From: Bradyrhizobium erythrophlei
Lineage (GTDB): Bacteria > Pseudomonadota > Alphaproteobacteria > Rhizobiales > Xanthobacteraceae
Reading direction: 5' to 3'
DNA length: 64,000 bases
Assembly (NCBI GenBank): GCA_900129675.1
Contig: FSRD01000001.1
Span: 857,501-921,500, forward strand
The position numbers were made by a program, and so were the translations under genes. Shown piece after piece: positions 35,855 to 43,662 of this stretch; within the stretch, counting starts at the first letter, position 1, and each line of letters opens with the position of its first letter. Under the pieces are notes generated by a model. The model did no database searches, was not told where the DNA came from, and saw only the letters and a program-made list of their open reading frames with translations.

Positions 35855-36581
35855 CTAAGGATTCCCTTTTAGGAGCAACGCACGAGCGTCGCGGGCCGGA
35901 TGATTGCGAGAACCTTCAGGATTGCTGGAAACCAGCGATACAGCTGGATAGCCATTCTCCCAGTCGATCAGCCATAGCCGTTTGCCATCGAAGAGAATTT
36001 TTTTGGGGAGGACGTCGTTGTGGCTGGATACGTATTTTTCCGCTCGCAGAGCATAGGCCTCGCAAATTTGGACTAGCCGTTGAGAAGCGGCATCCAATAG
36101 GCCGTCAGCGAAGAGACCTTTCTTGCAAACATGTGTCCACAGCCGGTTGACGATGTCTGGGTGGTCCACGAAGCATGGAAATAGGGGTAAAGTTTGCAGC
36201 TCCTTAAGCATCGCCCCGATCGCCCTGGCTAACCCCCGGCGGCCACCGGGATAGGTTTCGAGCGGTCTATCTTCGATGAAATCCATCATCACGACCCGGT
36301 CGTTAGCGTCGAGGTAATGAAGTCGCGGCGCTATGCCCGCCTCCGCGGCGATGCGCATAGAAAAAATACTGGTGGGGATTGCGTAATGGGCTTGCGGGGC
36401 CTTCTGTTCGCAGTACAAAACGCCGACCGCTGGCCTCGATTAGAAAAACGAACGCCCCTGAAACCCCGCCTGTGATAGGTCGGACGGTAGCGATAGCGGC
36501 AGCGCCCAAAACAGCCTTGATAGCCGAGTTCGCTGTATGCCGCTGCGCAGCGGGAAGTGCAGCAAAGGGGTCGTTGCTCAT
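35855..36581 (-). pseudogene. Phosphotransferase (aminoglycoside/choline kinase-like), frameshifted and truncated
   Basis: Two adjoining frames make one broken kinase-fold protein. The N-terminal part starts 'MSNDPFAALPAAQRHTANSA' and has a nucleotide-binding region 'TVRPITGGVSGAFVFLI' and 'RFVLRTEG'. After a run of six T (minus strand, near 36365) the sequence continues in the next frame: 'FSMRIAAEAGIAPRLHYLDA', 'VMMDFIEDRPL', a catalytic-loop-like 'VSSHNDVLPKKILFDG' and 'WLIDWENGYP'. After 'IDWENGY' the normal C-terminus is replaced by unrelated residues. A 1-nt slip in the homopolymer plus loss of the end make it non-functional unless the slip is a sequencing error. Confidence 0.65.
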
Positions 36582-37084
36582 TTGTCGTGTCTGGCTCCTG
36601 AGACCGGACAACGTACAATCGAGAGCGAGGTTGGGGGAAGCTTCGTTGTAGCTCTCAGTCCATTTCAAATGTCGGTTGTTGGGCACTTCGCGTCACCTGG
36701 TGCGGTGCAACGATATGTCCGCAGTTGGGGATAGACCGGAAGTGATGGGCCGACCGTCAAAACGGCGCTAATGACCCCAACCCGACATCGATCTCCACGC
36801 GCAAACGAGATACACTGGAGTCACGCTGGGTGTCCAATCGGACCGGAGGAAGCCGGAACGATGCAGCGAAAAAGTGTTCTGAGGTCGGTCACTGGCGCGA
36901 TCACATGCGCCGCCGCAGGAAACCTCGCCAGTCCAGCCTTTTCAGAGGCAGCGACGCTTCCTTGCTCGTCGTCGGCTGGCCCAATGGGCAGAAATGGCAG
37001 CGAACTGAGGCAGCCTGTGACAACAGTGGCGAAGCCGTTTGAGCTTCGTGCCGCGCGTTCCAGCCGCTGCGAGGAGTCGCTCCG
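36582..37084. other. Region upstream of the sensor kinase
   Basis: About 500 nt. A 76-codon plus-strand frame (36861-37091, 'MQRKSVLRSVTGAITCAAAG...') has a signal-peptide-like start and overlaps the kinase start by 7 nt, but its remainder is low-complexity and unlike a known protein, so it is not called as a gene. The kinase promoter should be here. Confidence 0.3.
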
Positions 37085-38731
37085 ATGGTGAAGAGGACGG
37101 CCGTTGCCCCAGAGGAACAACCTTTCATCCTCTCGAGCTTACCGCCCGGCCGGGCGCAGAGACGGCTTGCCCTTGCCGTCGTGCTCGCTTTGCTGGTCGC
37201 CTTTCTCATCACGGAAGTTGGGCCGCTCTCGACCATCCAGCTGGGGCGGATCGACGCCTTCGTCCCGGCTTATGCCACGGCGATGCTCGTGAACGATTCG
37301 ATTACCGCTGTCCTGCTGTTTGCCCAGTTCTCCATCTTGCGTTCGCCTGCCCTCCTCGCGATCTCAAGTGGATATCTCTTCACGGCGCTCATGTTAATCC
37401 CGTGGATGCTGACCTTTCCGGGCGTCTTCGCGCCAGGTGGCCTGCTTGGCGCGGGACTGCAGAGCACGACCTGGATCTATATTCTGTGGCACGCCGGATT
37501 TCCCGTGTTTGTCATCGCCTATGGCCTGTTGAAGGACGATCCGGCCAGGCGGTTGCGGCAGGGCTCCGTGGGCGCGGCCATCCTTGCGAGCGTTGCCACG
37601 ACCGCGGCCGTCGTGTGTGCGGCGACTTTTCTTGTCACAGCGGGGGATGCGCTATTGCCGCGCATTTCGCTCGATCCGGTCCGCTTTTCTACCCTCTGGC
37701 TTTATTATGCCGGGTGTCTTGACCTGTTGAGCGTCCTTGCACTCATTGTGCTCTGGATCCGGCGGCGTTCGGTGCTCGATCTGTGGCTGATGGTGGTGAT
37801 GTGCGCCTACGTGATAGAGATCACTCTGATCGCGTTTCCCGTTCCGGCCCGCTTCAGCTTCGGCTGGTATGCCGGTCGGATCTTCGGGTTCCTGTCCGGC
37901 AGTCTCCTCCTATTTGTCCTGCTGTACGAGATAACGACGCTTTACGCGGGGGTGCTCCGCGCGGTCTTGGCGCAAGGTCGCGAGCGCGAGGCGCGGCTGA
38001 TGACCGGGGACGCGGTGTCGGCTTCGATTGCTCACGAGATCAAGCAGCCATTGACTGGGATGATAACGAATGCCGATGCGGGGTTGCGCTGGCTTGAACG
38101 CTCGATGCCCGATGAAGCGAAGGCGGCATTCGAGCAGATCGTCGCTGATGGCCATCGCGCGGCAGCGGTGATCGAAAGCATTCGGGCGATCTTCAAGAAG
38201 GACAGCCGGAACAGAACTTCGCTCGACATCAACCAACTTATCGGGGAAGCCCTCGCCTTGACGCGCGGCGATCTGCAGAGGCACCGGATACAGGTCCAGG
38301 CCGAGCTGAATGCACAGGTGCCGCAGGTAAGAGGAGATCGAATCCAGATGCAGCAAGTGCTTCTGAATTTGATAACAAATGCGATCGATTCGATGGCGGC
38401 CAAGGATGGGCCGCGGGTCCTGTGCGTGAGGTCCGAGGTCCACGACGGCGGCACCATAATCGTATCGGTGGCGGACACCGGAACAGGAATCGGCTCGCAA
38501 GATCTCGAGCGGTTATTCAATCCACTGTTCACGACAAAACCGGGCGGCATGGGGATGGGTCTGTCGATCTCCCGTTCGATCATTGAGGCCCATGATGGCC
38601 GGTTGTGGGCTGTCCCGAACAACCCCGAGGGCGCTGTCTTTCAATTTATGCTCGCCGCCGACGGTGCGACGTCTGCTGGTGCTTCACGCCGAGAGCAACC
38701 CGACGACCTCCTGACTAGTTCGCGCCTCTGA
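37085..38731 (+). CDS. Sensor histidine kinase with MASE4-type membrane domain
   Basis: A 548-residue membrane kinase. Residues 28-295 hold seven to eight hydrophobic helices with the MASE4-like pattern ('FVPAYATAMLVNDSITAVLL'). H-box 'ASIAHEIKQPLTGMITNA' with phospho-acceptor His, N-box 'NLITNAIDSM', G1 'DTGTGI' and 'FTTKPGGMGMGLSISRS' form the HWE/HisKA-type catalytic core. No PAS domain and no receiver domain. No response regulator is adjacent, as the downstream side is occupied by IS debris, so it is an orphan here. The signal is unknown. The last codons overlap a convergent gene remnant by 17 nt. Confidence 0.92.
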   Translation: MVKRTAVAPEEQPFILSSLPPGRAQRRLALAVVLALLVAFLITEVGPLSTIQLGRIDAFVPAYATAMLVNDSITAVLLFAQFSILRSPALLAISSGYLFTALMLIPWMLTFPGVFAPGGLLGAGLQSTTWIYILWHAGFPVFVIAYGLLKDDPARRLRQGSVGAAILASVATTAAVVCAATFLVTAGDALLPRISLDPVRFSTLWLYYAGCLDLLSVLALIVLWIRRRSVLDLWLMVVMCAYVIEITLIAFPVPARFSFGWYAGRIFGFLSGSLLLFVLLYEITTLYAGVLRAVLAQGREREARLMTGDAVSASIAHEIKQPLTGMITNADAGLRWLERSMPDEAKAAFEQIVADGHRAAAVIESIRAIFKKDSRNRTSLDINQLIGEALALTRGDLQRHRIQVQAELNAQVPQVRGDRIQMQQVLLNLITNAIDSMAAKDGPRVLCVRSEVHDGGTIIVSVADTGTGIGSQDLERLFNPLFTTKPGGMGMGLSISRSIIEAHDGRLWAVPNNPEGAVFQFMLAADGATSAGASRREQPDDLLTSSRL

Positions 38732-38788
38732 TGCTGATGAGATAATCGACGATCGCATCGATATCCTTCGGCTCGATCGGTGCTTTGT
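38715..38788 (-). pseudogene. C-terminal remnant of a cytochrome c gene abutting the IS
   Basis: The last residues read 'APIEPKDIDAIVDYLISIRG' then AN and a stop, a typical C-terminal helix of small c-type cytochromes. The frame enters directly from the end of IS copy 2, and no haem-binding part is present. The 5' part of the gene was lost when the IS inserted or during later deletion. It overlaps the kinase 3' end. The identification rests on a short helix, so confidence is moderate. Confidence 0.45.
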
Positions 38789-38803
38789 TGTGCCTGTCGT
38801 AAA

Positions 38804-40462
38804 TTAAATCCGGGCGTATCGGTGGTGGAGTCCGCCTAAGATTGGGCGACAAAGAATGCGCCCGGCACGATCGAACGGCGCGTGAGACCGGTGCATCTTT
38901 CTCCAGGGATAGATACGTGCGGGTCCCATTGTAATATTTCATGTAACAGAGCAGTAGGTGACGGAGGTGGCGTTCGCTGAATACAATGACGTGGTCAACG
39001 CATTCCCGTCGGATCGAACCGATCAGCCTTTCGGCATATGCGTTCTGCCACGGGGAACGCGGCGATGTTGGCCGGTCGCGAATGCCTATCGATCGGAGTC
39101 TGCGGATAAAGACCTCACCATAGGCCCCGTCCCGGTCACGAATGAGATAACAAGGAGCCTGTTCCCACCCGCATGCTTCCGTGACCTGATTTGCGATCCA
39201 TTCCGCGGTTGGATGCGCTGTGACGCCAAACCACAGAATATGTCGCCGGCCGTGCCCCATGATCAGCAATCCATAGAGCAGGCGAAACGAGATTGTCGGC
39301 ACGACAAATAGATCCATCGCCGCGATGCCGTCGGCATGATTGCGGATAAAGGTTCTCCAGCCTTGGGACGGCGGGTGTCTTCGCCTGACCATGTATTCGG
39401 CGACGCTGGTCTGGCCGATCTCGATGCCGAGCTTAAGCAACTCGCCATGGATCCGAGGCGGCCGAGTGGACCCGGGGATTTTCACCCCGAGTCCCTCACA
39501 GATTCCGGACTTGATACTCTCGCATCATCCGGCTCGTGCCACCGCTTGAAGGCTGCCGCCTTCCGTTGAATATCGGGCTCCTCCCGTTGCCGGTTGACCC
39601 AATCTCAACGGCGATGACCTGCTCGCTTCGCTCCGCGGGCATTACCCCGCTTCATCACTACTACCAAGCAGTCCGCCCCTGGTCGGCGCATCGGTACTTT
39701 CGGCCTCGCGGTTTTGGCCGCTTGTGCCTTTTCCCTTGCCATCGCCGTCCAGGTTCTCAAGTTCCGTGCAAAAGCCCGAATGAGAGTCACGCCTCCTCAA
39801 CACCGGACACCGCATGGCCAATACGTAGGTTTCCGCCATACTTTTCCCGGAGCTAGGGAGAGGCCCCGGTTTTGATGTCATCTGAATCCGTTTTCGATGC
39901 TTCGCCAGAGGTTCGCTTGCGCTCGTCTCTCTCATCCATACTTGACGTGATCAACGTCACGCCTTTTGACCATAACGTTCACCACCGCGGCTTTTGGCCG
40001 AAGCAGCTTATGGCAGTTTGAAGCCTCCCCCTACAGGACGGCTCCGAAGGGTCTTCCTTCATCTCTCACACAGCATGACGCTCGCGCGTCTTCTTGACAC
40101 AACTCCCCACAGCGGATTGGCAATGCTCATCTCGCGGATCAGCCGTCGTATTTCGACCGCAACTGCCGGTCGGCCGGAACAAGGTCGTGATTTCCAGCGC
40201 CAGTACGATCTGAACCCGGCACGATGCCAACGGACGACAGTCTCCGGCTTCACAATCGTTAGCGCGTTGAGGGTACTGGCGCCAAACGAGACAGCCCAAC
40301 AAAGATCAGGCGATCCATGGCACTCAAAGTCAGCCTCTTTGGCAGGTGCCGTCGCTGGATATTAAGCCGATGACGAAGGACCAGGATCTCAGCTCTCAAC
40401 GAGGCCCGCGACTGGAACAATAGGACCAGCACCGACCAGACCAGGCTGCAAGCTTCTCTCAT
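38804..40462 (-). pseudogene. Transposase pseudogene of IS copy 2
   Basis: The N-terminal part (from 40462, 'MREACSLVWSVLVLLFQSRA') and the C-terminal part ('RIHGELLKLGIEIGQTSVAE' to 'NGTRTYLSLEKDAPVSRA') match the intact transposase. A 1-nt deletion near 40256, by comparison with copy 1, breaks the frame before 'IVKPETVVRWHRAGFRSYW'. The intron splits the gene between 'NPLWG' and 'RIHGEL'. An extra T near 38880 shifts the C-terminus, so the frame runs on into the cytochrome remnant. Catalytic D, D and E are still encoded. Even perfect intron splicing would not restore a full transposase. Confidence 0.85.
39461..40102 (-). mobile_element. ORF-less group II intron inside the transposase pseudogene
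   Basis: Comparison with the intact IS shows a 642-nt insertion between GTGGGGAG and CGCCTCGG. On the minus strand its 3' part has a group II domain V at 39535-39501: it starts GAGCCGGATGATGCGAGAG and ends CAAGTCCGGAATC. A domain VI-like stem with an unpaired A (GGGTCCACTCGG) follows at the 3' end. The 5' end reads TTGTGTCAAGAAG, close to the GUGYG start if the border is shifted by two. The text upstream of domain V ('GGAGCGAAGCGAGC', 'CAACCGGCAACGGGAGGAG') is typical of bacterial group II introns before the ORF. No reverse transcriptase/maturase is encoded, and domain V has an extra base, so self-mobility is unlikely. Confidence 0.8.
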
Positions 40463-40525
40463 AAGCCAGAAACATTGCGCGATTCGGCCTCACTTGCCAG
40501 CCGGATTAGGTTTCCGACAGGGACA

Positions 40526-40704
40526 AGGGCCGATCGACACTCAGCCGTGAGCGCATCGAACACTCGCTCCCATAGTCGATAACTGCATTTCCGCCGATCG
40601 ATCGAACGAAGTCTGGTTTTTCTCATCGGTGGCCACAAGCTCATCCGTGCCCCTAACCTCTGGAGTTGGATCGGCGCCTGACGAAGTCGAAGATGACCGT
40701 CCAT
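40526..40704 (-). pseudogene. Possible fragment of an IS5-type transposase gene
   Basis: A minus-strand frame contains 'YRLWERVFDALTAECRSA', resembling the 'GVWERVFEALTAD' segment before the first catalytic Asp in IS5-family transposases. It ends exactly at the left end of IS copy 2, so that element may have inserted into it. The residues upstream do not match, so this is a weak call. Confidence 0.2.
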
Positions 40705-41319
40705 CGGCCGAACTAACTAAGGATGGTTAGGCTAAGGCTAAGATTGGCTGATGAAATTCGTTGTTAGAAAGTCGCCGTCCTGCAGAAGGACGGTCCACAT
40801 TTCGGGAGCAACTGATCCACAGTTTCCAAGCGTCACCGATATGAACAATGGTCACAACGGTTTTTCTACTTTTATGGCTGGTCAGAAGCCCTTCCATTTT
40901 GACAATGACAAGGCGAGGTCGGGCGTTCACTCCAGGTCGTGTCCCCAGTGATGGTGTAGCTTCGGTAGAGCAAAGTCGCCCGTACGCGCGCCCTCAAATA
41001 GCGCCGTAGCGGACGGGCGGCTTTGCGGTCGTCACCGACGATTCGCCGGTAGGATCGGGTTGCGACATGCGTGCATGTTGCACGCCGGCTCGAGCAACGG
41101 CCAGGGGCGTAGTCGTGACAGCTTCGCAACAAGAAACACGAGCTCACGTCCCTCCTCCATTGAACGTACCTGTCAGATCGTGACAGCGTGGCCCGCGTCG
41201 CAGATTCTTGCAACCGCGCCCGATCACGCGATGCTTCCCTGGAACGCCTCGATAGAGGGCTTTCTCTGCTACGGACGGCGAGAATTCTATCCCTAGAGTT
41301 TATGCACCGAGAAGAACTA
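40705..41319. other. Non-coding or degenerate stretch between insertion sequences
   Basis: About 615 nt between IS copy 2 and the IS5-type element. Open frames are short on both strands and none shows a known domain or a ribosome-binding site. It looks like debris of an integration hot spot. Confidence 0.4.
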
Positions 41320-41329
41320 GAGCCTGTCC

Positions 41330-41719
41330 TCAATTGAGCCAAATGACTGCGGCGGCGAGATGGACTGCGGCGAGAAAGTTTCTGGCGGTCTTATCGTAGC
41401 GGGTGGCTATGGCTCGGTACTGTTTGAGCTTGCAATAGAGGTTTTCCATGAGGTGGCGCGCTTTGTACAGTTCCTTGTCGTAGGCGCGTTGGAGCTTTCG
41501 ATTGCTCTTGGGCGGGATCACCGGCGTTTTTCCTGCCGCAAGCAGAGGCTCGATGACACGTAGATCGGCATCGAAGGCCTTGTCCGCCAACAAGGTATCG
41601 GCCTGCATCTGAGGCAGCAGCGCGTCAGCGCCTTCCAAATCGTGGGCTTGCCCTGCGGTCAGCAGGAACGCCAACGGATTGCCAAGTGCATCGACCATGG
41701 CATGGATTTTGGTGCTCAA
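41330..41719 (-). CDS. IS5-family transposase, OrfB part
   Basis: C-terminal half of the transposase (129 residues from a TTG). The frame is open further upstream through 'DQAIGRSKGGLSTKIHAMVD', which is the conserved middle of the protein, so it is normally made by a -1 frameshift from OrfA on the A7 run near 41760-41766. It carries the second Asp ('LLADKAFDAD') and the Glu-containing 'YRAIATRYDKTARNFLAAVH' end. The TTG start is unlikely to be used by itself. Confidence 0.88.
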   Translation of the reverse strand: MSTKIHAMVDALGNPLAFLLTAGQAHDLEGADALLPQMQADTLLADKAFDADLRVIEPLLAAGKTPVIPPKSNRKLQRAYDKELYKARHLMENLYCKLKQYRAIATRYDKTARNFLAAVHLAAAVIWLN

Positions 41720-42087
41720 CCCGCCTTTGCTGCGCCCGATCGCCTGGTCTTCGCCGTCTTTTTTTGGGCGCCGGCACTGTGCTGGCGCGCGCGTACGATC
41801 GTGCTGTCGATCATGGCGTATTCATTGTCCGCGTCGGCAGCCAGCATCTCGAACATCTTCTTCCATACCCCGCTCTTCGCCCAGCGCGAAAATCGGGTGT
41901 GAATCTTGATCGGGTCGCCAAAACGTTCCGGCAGATCCCGCCAGGGCATGCCGGCGCGATAACGATAGAGAACTGCTTCTACAAACAGCCGATTATCCTT
42001 GGCCGTCGCGCCGACGTGACCCTCACGTCCCGGCAAAATATCCTTGATCCTGTCCCATTGATCGTCGCGAAGGGCGTAACGGCGCAT
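41716..42087 (-). CDS. IS5-family transposase, OrfA part
   Basis: N-terminal half, 123 residues, 'MRRYALRDDQWDRIKDILPG' to the first catalytic Asp in 'NEYAMIDSTIVRARQHS'. A seven-A run (codons CAA AAA AAG) follows, where a -1 shift leads into OrfB; otherwise translation ends soon after with 'RRSGAAKAG'. Programmed frameshifting of this type is known for IS427-group elements. Confidence 0.88.
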   Translation of the reverse strand: MRRYALRDDQWDRIKDILPGREGHVGATAKDNRLFVEAVLYRYRAGMPWRDLPERFGDPIKIHTRFSRWAKSGVWKKMFEMLAADADNEYAMIDSTIVRARQHSAGAQKKTAKTRRSGAAKAG

Positions 42088-42167
42088 TCAGTCAACTCCG
42101 AATCAAGTTGACCTCCCATGAATCACTTGGGGAACCTCTTGGGAATCCGCTAATTGAGGACAGGCTC

Positions 42168-42503
42168 TAGCACTTCCGACAGGGATAATAGCGACTGGGT
42201 ATCAATCCCGTTTCTAGTTCGTTGTCGCATTGCGCGACTCACCATAGGCATGGTCGGAACGTCGACCAACGTCCCTGCGCTCCCTCTGAATTTCGTATGG
42301 AGCTTCACCTCCTCGCACCGAACGTGATCGTAGCCGGTGATGAGAAGTATCGTCTCATCCGCGCCAGATCTACGAAGATTGAACACTGTCAGAAATCGCG
42401 AACGCAATCGCAACCTGTGAGGGAGTCGGTGAATTCTACCTAGCTCGAAATGCTCTATCGGCCACTCACTGCGAACCGAAACCGAGCCTTAACACCATAA
42501 CGT
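42168..42503. other. Right flank of the IS5 element
   Basis: About 335 nt with no convincing gene. An 87-codon minus-strand frame runs in from the insertion sequence and has no recognisable domain; it may be the disrupted target. Confidence 0.3.
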
Positions 42504-42529
42504 CCGCGCCGCCGACATCGGCGGCGCGG
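42504..42529 (-). terminator. Hairpin downstream of the small gene at 42545
   Basis: Perfect 12-bp GC-rich stem (CCGCGCCGCCGA, 42504-42515; TCGGCGGCGCGG, 42518-42529) with a 2-nt gap, 15 nt past the stop of the minus-strand small gene. No strong U-tract follows, so it may act as an RNA end-protecting hairpin rather than a strong terminator. Confidence 0.5.
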
Positions 42530-42544
42530 TCAATCTATCCACTC

Positions 42545-42784
42545 CTAACGCCGACCTTGAAGGTCAGCGATCGCAGCCGCTTTCTCTGAAGGCGTCATGT
42601 GCGGATCACGGCGGATCATTTCGATCTTTCCTTCGATGAAGGCGCGCGCTTGGGCGAGGTCTTCCTCGGTCTGAGGCGTCTTTCGGGCGAAAGCATCACG
42701 CATATCAACGATTGGAGCGTCGGATTTTTTCTGGGTCTCTTCAATCGCCGGGGGCGTTGGCGGAGGGCCAGGATCAAGAGGCAT
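42545..42784 (-). CDS. Small conserved-looking hypothetical protein
   Basis: A 79-residue acidic, Pro-rich N-terminus ('MPLDPGPPPTPPAIEE') followed by a helical part ('EEDLAQARAFIEGKIEMIRR', 'TPSEKAAAIADLQGRR'). No domain is recognised. It is supported by a strong ribosome-binding site (GGAGGAGAAGG just before the ATG), GC-rich third positions like the core genome, and a hairpin after its stop. Probably cytoplasmic. Function unknown. Confidence 0.55.
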   Translation of the reverse strand: MPLDPGPPPTPPAIEETQKKSDAPIVDMRDAFARKTPQTEEDLAQARAFIEGKIEMIRRDPHMTPSEKAAAIADLQGRR

Positions 42785-42933
42785 GGTACCTTCTCCTCCC
42801 GCCGGCGCGCGGCGGTCAACTATTGACGATAAAAGAATAGTTGGGGTCGAGGAACACTAAATGGAAGCCCACGTTGTCAATTCTCACGCTCGAGTTTGAC
42901 GCAGCCAGTGCAAGGACCCATGGCGCCTTGTGA

Positions 42934-43125
42934 GATAGCTCACAATCAAACGTTGATTCGGCGCTCCTCGAAAACCTTGAGGCTTTGCAGTCGGGCTTCT
43001 TATTTGGACCCAATTACGGGCGAAGGACGGCGTGGTGCCTGATGCGCGACGGGGTTACCTTCCCCGACGAGGAGACCCCGCACAGATACTGGGATTTCAA
43101 CCCCGCCGATCTCGACATCGTCTGA
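42934..43125 (+). pseudogene. Possible C-terminal gene fragment
   Basis: A plus-strand frame, opening after a TGA at 42931, encodes a protein-like sequence ending 'LMRDGVTFPDEETPHRYWDF' then NPADLDIV and a stop. It contains 'ALLENLEALQSGFLFGPNYG' upstream. There is no good start codon or ribosome-binding site, so it may be the tail of a gene lost at the island border. Family not recognised. Confidence 0.3.
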
Positions 43126-43412
43126 AACGGAGCACGGCTTTCCGCGCCCCGGCGCTCTCGCCACATCCGTCAGCCCGCCTTCAACCTTCTCAGGACCTCC
43201 ACTTCGAGGCTGCGGTCCGAGAAAGTTCGGCCCGTCACCACGCCTTCGTAAACGCCTTCACCGAATGGGGAACGTATTCCTTGGCTTCCGCCAGCGCGAA
43301 CGGCGAGAAAATCGACGGAATTGTATGGGCGTTGTACAGAGCTCGGAGCTCGGTGACGAATTTCGACGTGCCGACGCCTCAAAGGCCCTTATTTTACGGG
43401 CAAATTTTGAGA
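43126..43412. other. Island-core border region, degenerate
   Basis: About 290 nt next to the tRNA 3' end. Both strands give short protein-like frames without starts (for example, minus-strand 'FVTELRALYNAHTIPSIFSP'), suggesting an old gene remnant. No intact integrase is present here. Confidence 0.3.
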
Positions 43413-43486
43413 TGGAGCGGGCGAAGGGAATCGAACCCTCGTATGCAGCTTGGGAAGCTGCCGTTCTACCATTGAACTACGCCCGC
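43413..43486 (-). tRNA. tRNA-Gly (anticodon CCC)
   Basis: On the minus strand the cloverleaf reads: acceptor GCGGGCG / CGCCCGC; D-arm with GTTC...; anticodon stem GCAGC/GCTGC with loop TTCCCAA, so anticodon CCC; T-arm AGGGTTCGATTCCCTT; discriminator T and encoded CCA (43413-43415). It decodes GGG. Its 3' end faces the accessory region to the left, the usual arrangement when an island has integrated at a tRNA. Confidence 0.95.
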
Positions 43487-43503
43487 ATTCGCCTCTTCTA
43501 TTT

Positions 43504-43552
43504 GAGCATGATCTTTTCGGAAAGCCGGTATCCGCTTTTCCGGATCATGCTC
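43504..43552. repeat. Palindromic dispersed repeat
   Basis: 49-nt inverted repeat with outer arms GAGCATGATC and GATCATGCTC and inner arms CGGAAA/TTTCCG-like. This type of palindrome is widespread between genes in Bradyrhizobium genomes. It lies just upstream (5') of the tRNA-Gly gene, on the core side. Confidence 0.6.
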
Positions 43553-43662
43553 CCCATTGATTAGCCGAGACCGGGCGATCCGCCAAGCGGTTCCCACGCC
43601 CTCCTCGCCAAGCCCTTAACCGAGCCCCCAAGATTCCAGATGCGCCGGCTTGTGACGGTGTT

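Larger units (their letters stand above)
38789..40525 (-). mobile_element. Insertion sequence, decayed copy 2, interrupted by a group II intron
   Basis: Same element as 22998-24092, in the opposite orientation. Both ends match: TGTGCCTGTCG at 38789 and, on the minus strand, TGTCCCTGTCGGAAAC beginning at 40525. The length is 1737 bp against 1095 for the intact copy; the 642-bp excess is the intron at 39461-40102. The transposase has frameshifts. No target duplication is visible. Confidence 0.85.
41320..42167 (-). mobile_element. IS5-family (IS427-like) insertion sequence, complete
   Basis: 848 bp bounded by perfect inverted repeats GAGCCTGTCCTCAATT (41320) and AATTGAGGACAGGCTC (ending 42167), flanked on both sides by the target duplication TA (41318-41319 and 42168-42169). 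It contains two overlapping transposase frames joined by a seven-A slippery run. The intact ends and clean target duplication suggest a recent insertion. Confidence 0.93.

Noticed and set aside
36861..37091. A 76-codon signal-peptide-like frame overlapping the kinase start
   Set aside because: Its spacing to the ribosome-binding site is poor, the body is low-complexity and no family is recognisable.
42150..42413. An 87-codon minus-strand frame entering from the IS5 element
   Set aside because: Its end lies inside the IS, and the rest shows no domain or start signal.
43265..43564. A 99-codon plus-strand frame across the tRNA with 'AKGIEPSYAAWEAAVLPLNY'
   Set aside because: It is the translation of the strand opposite tRNA-Gly, a well-known spurious protein in databases.
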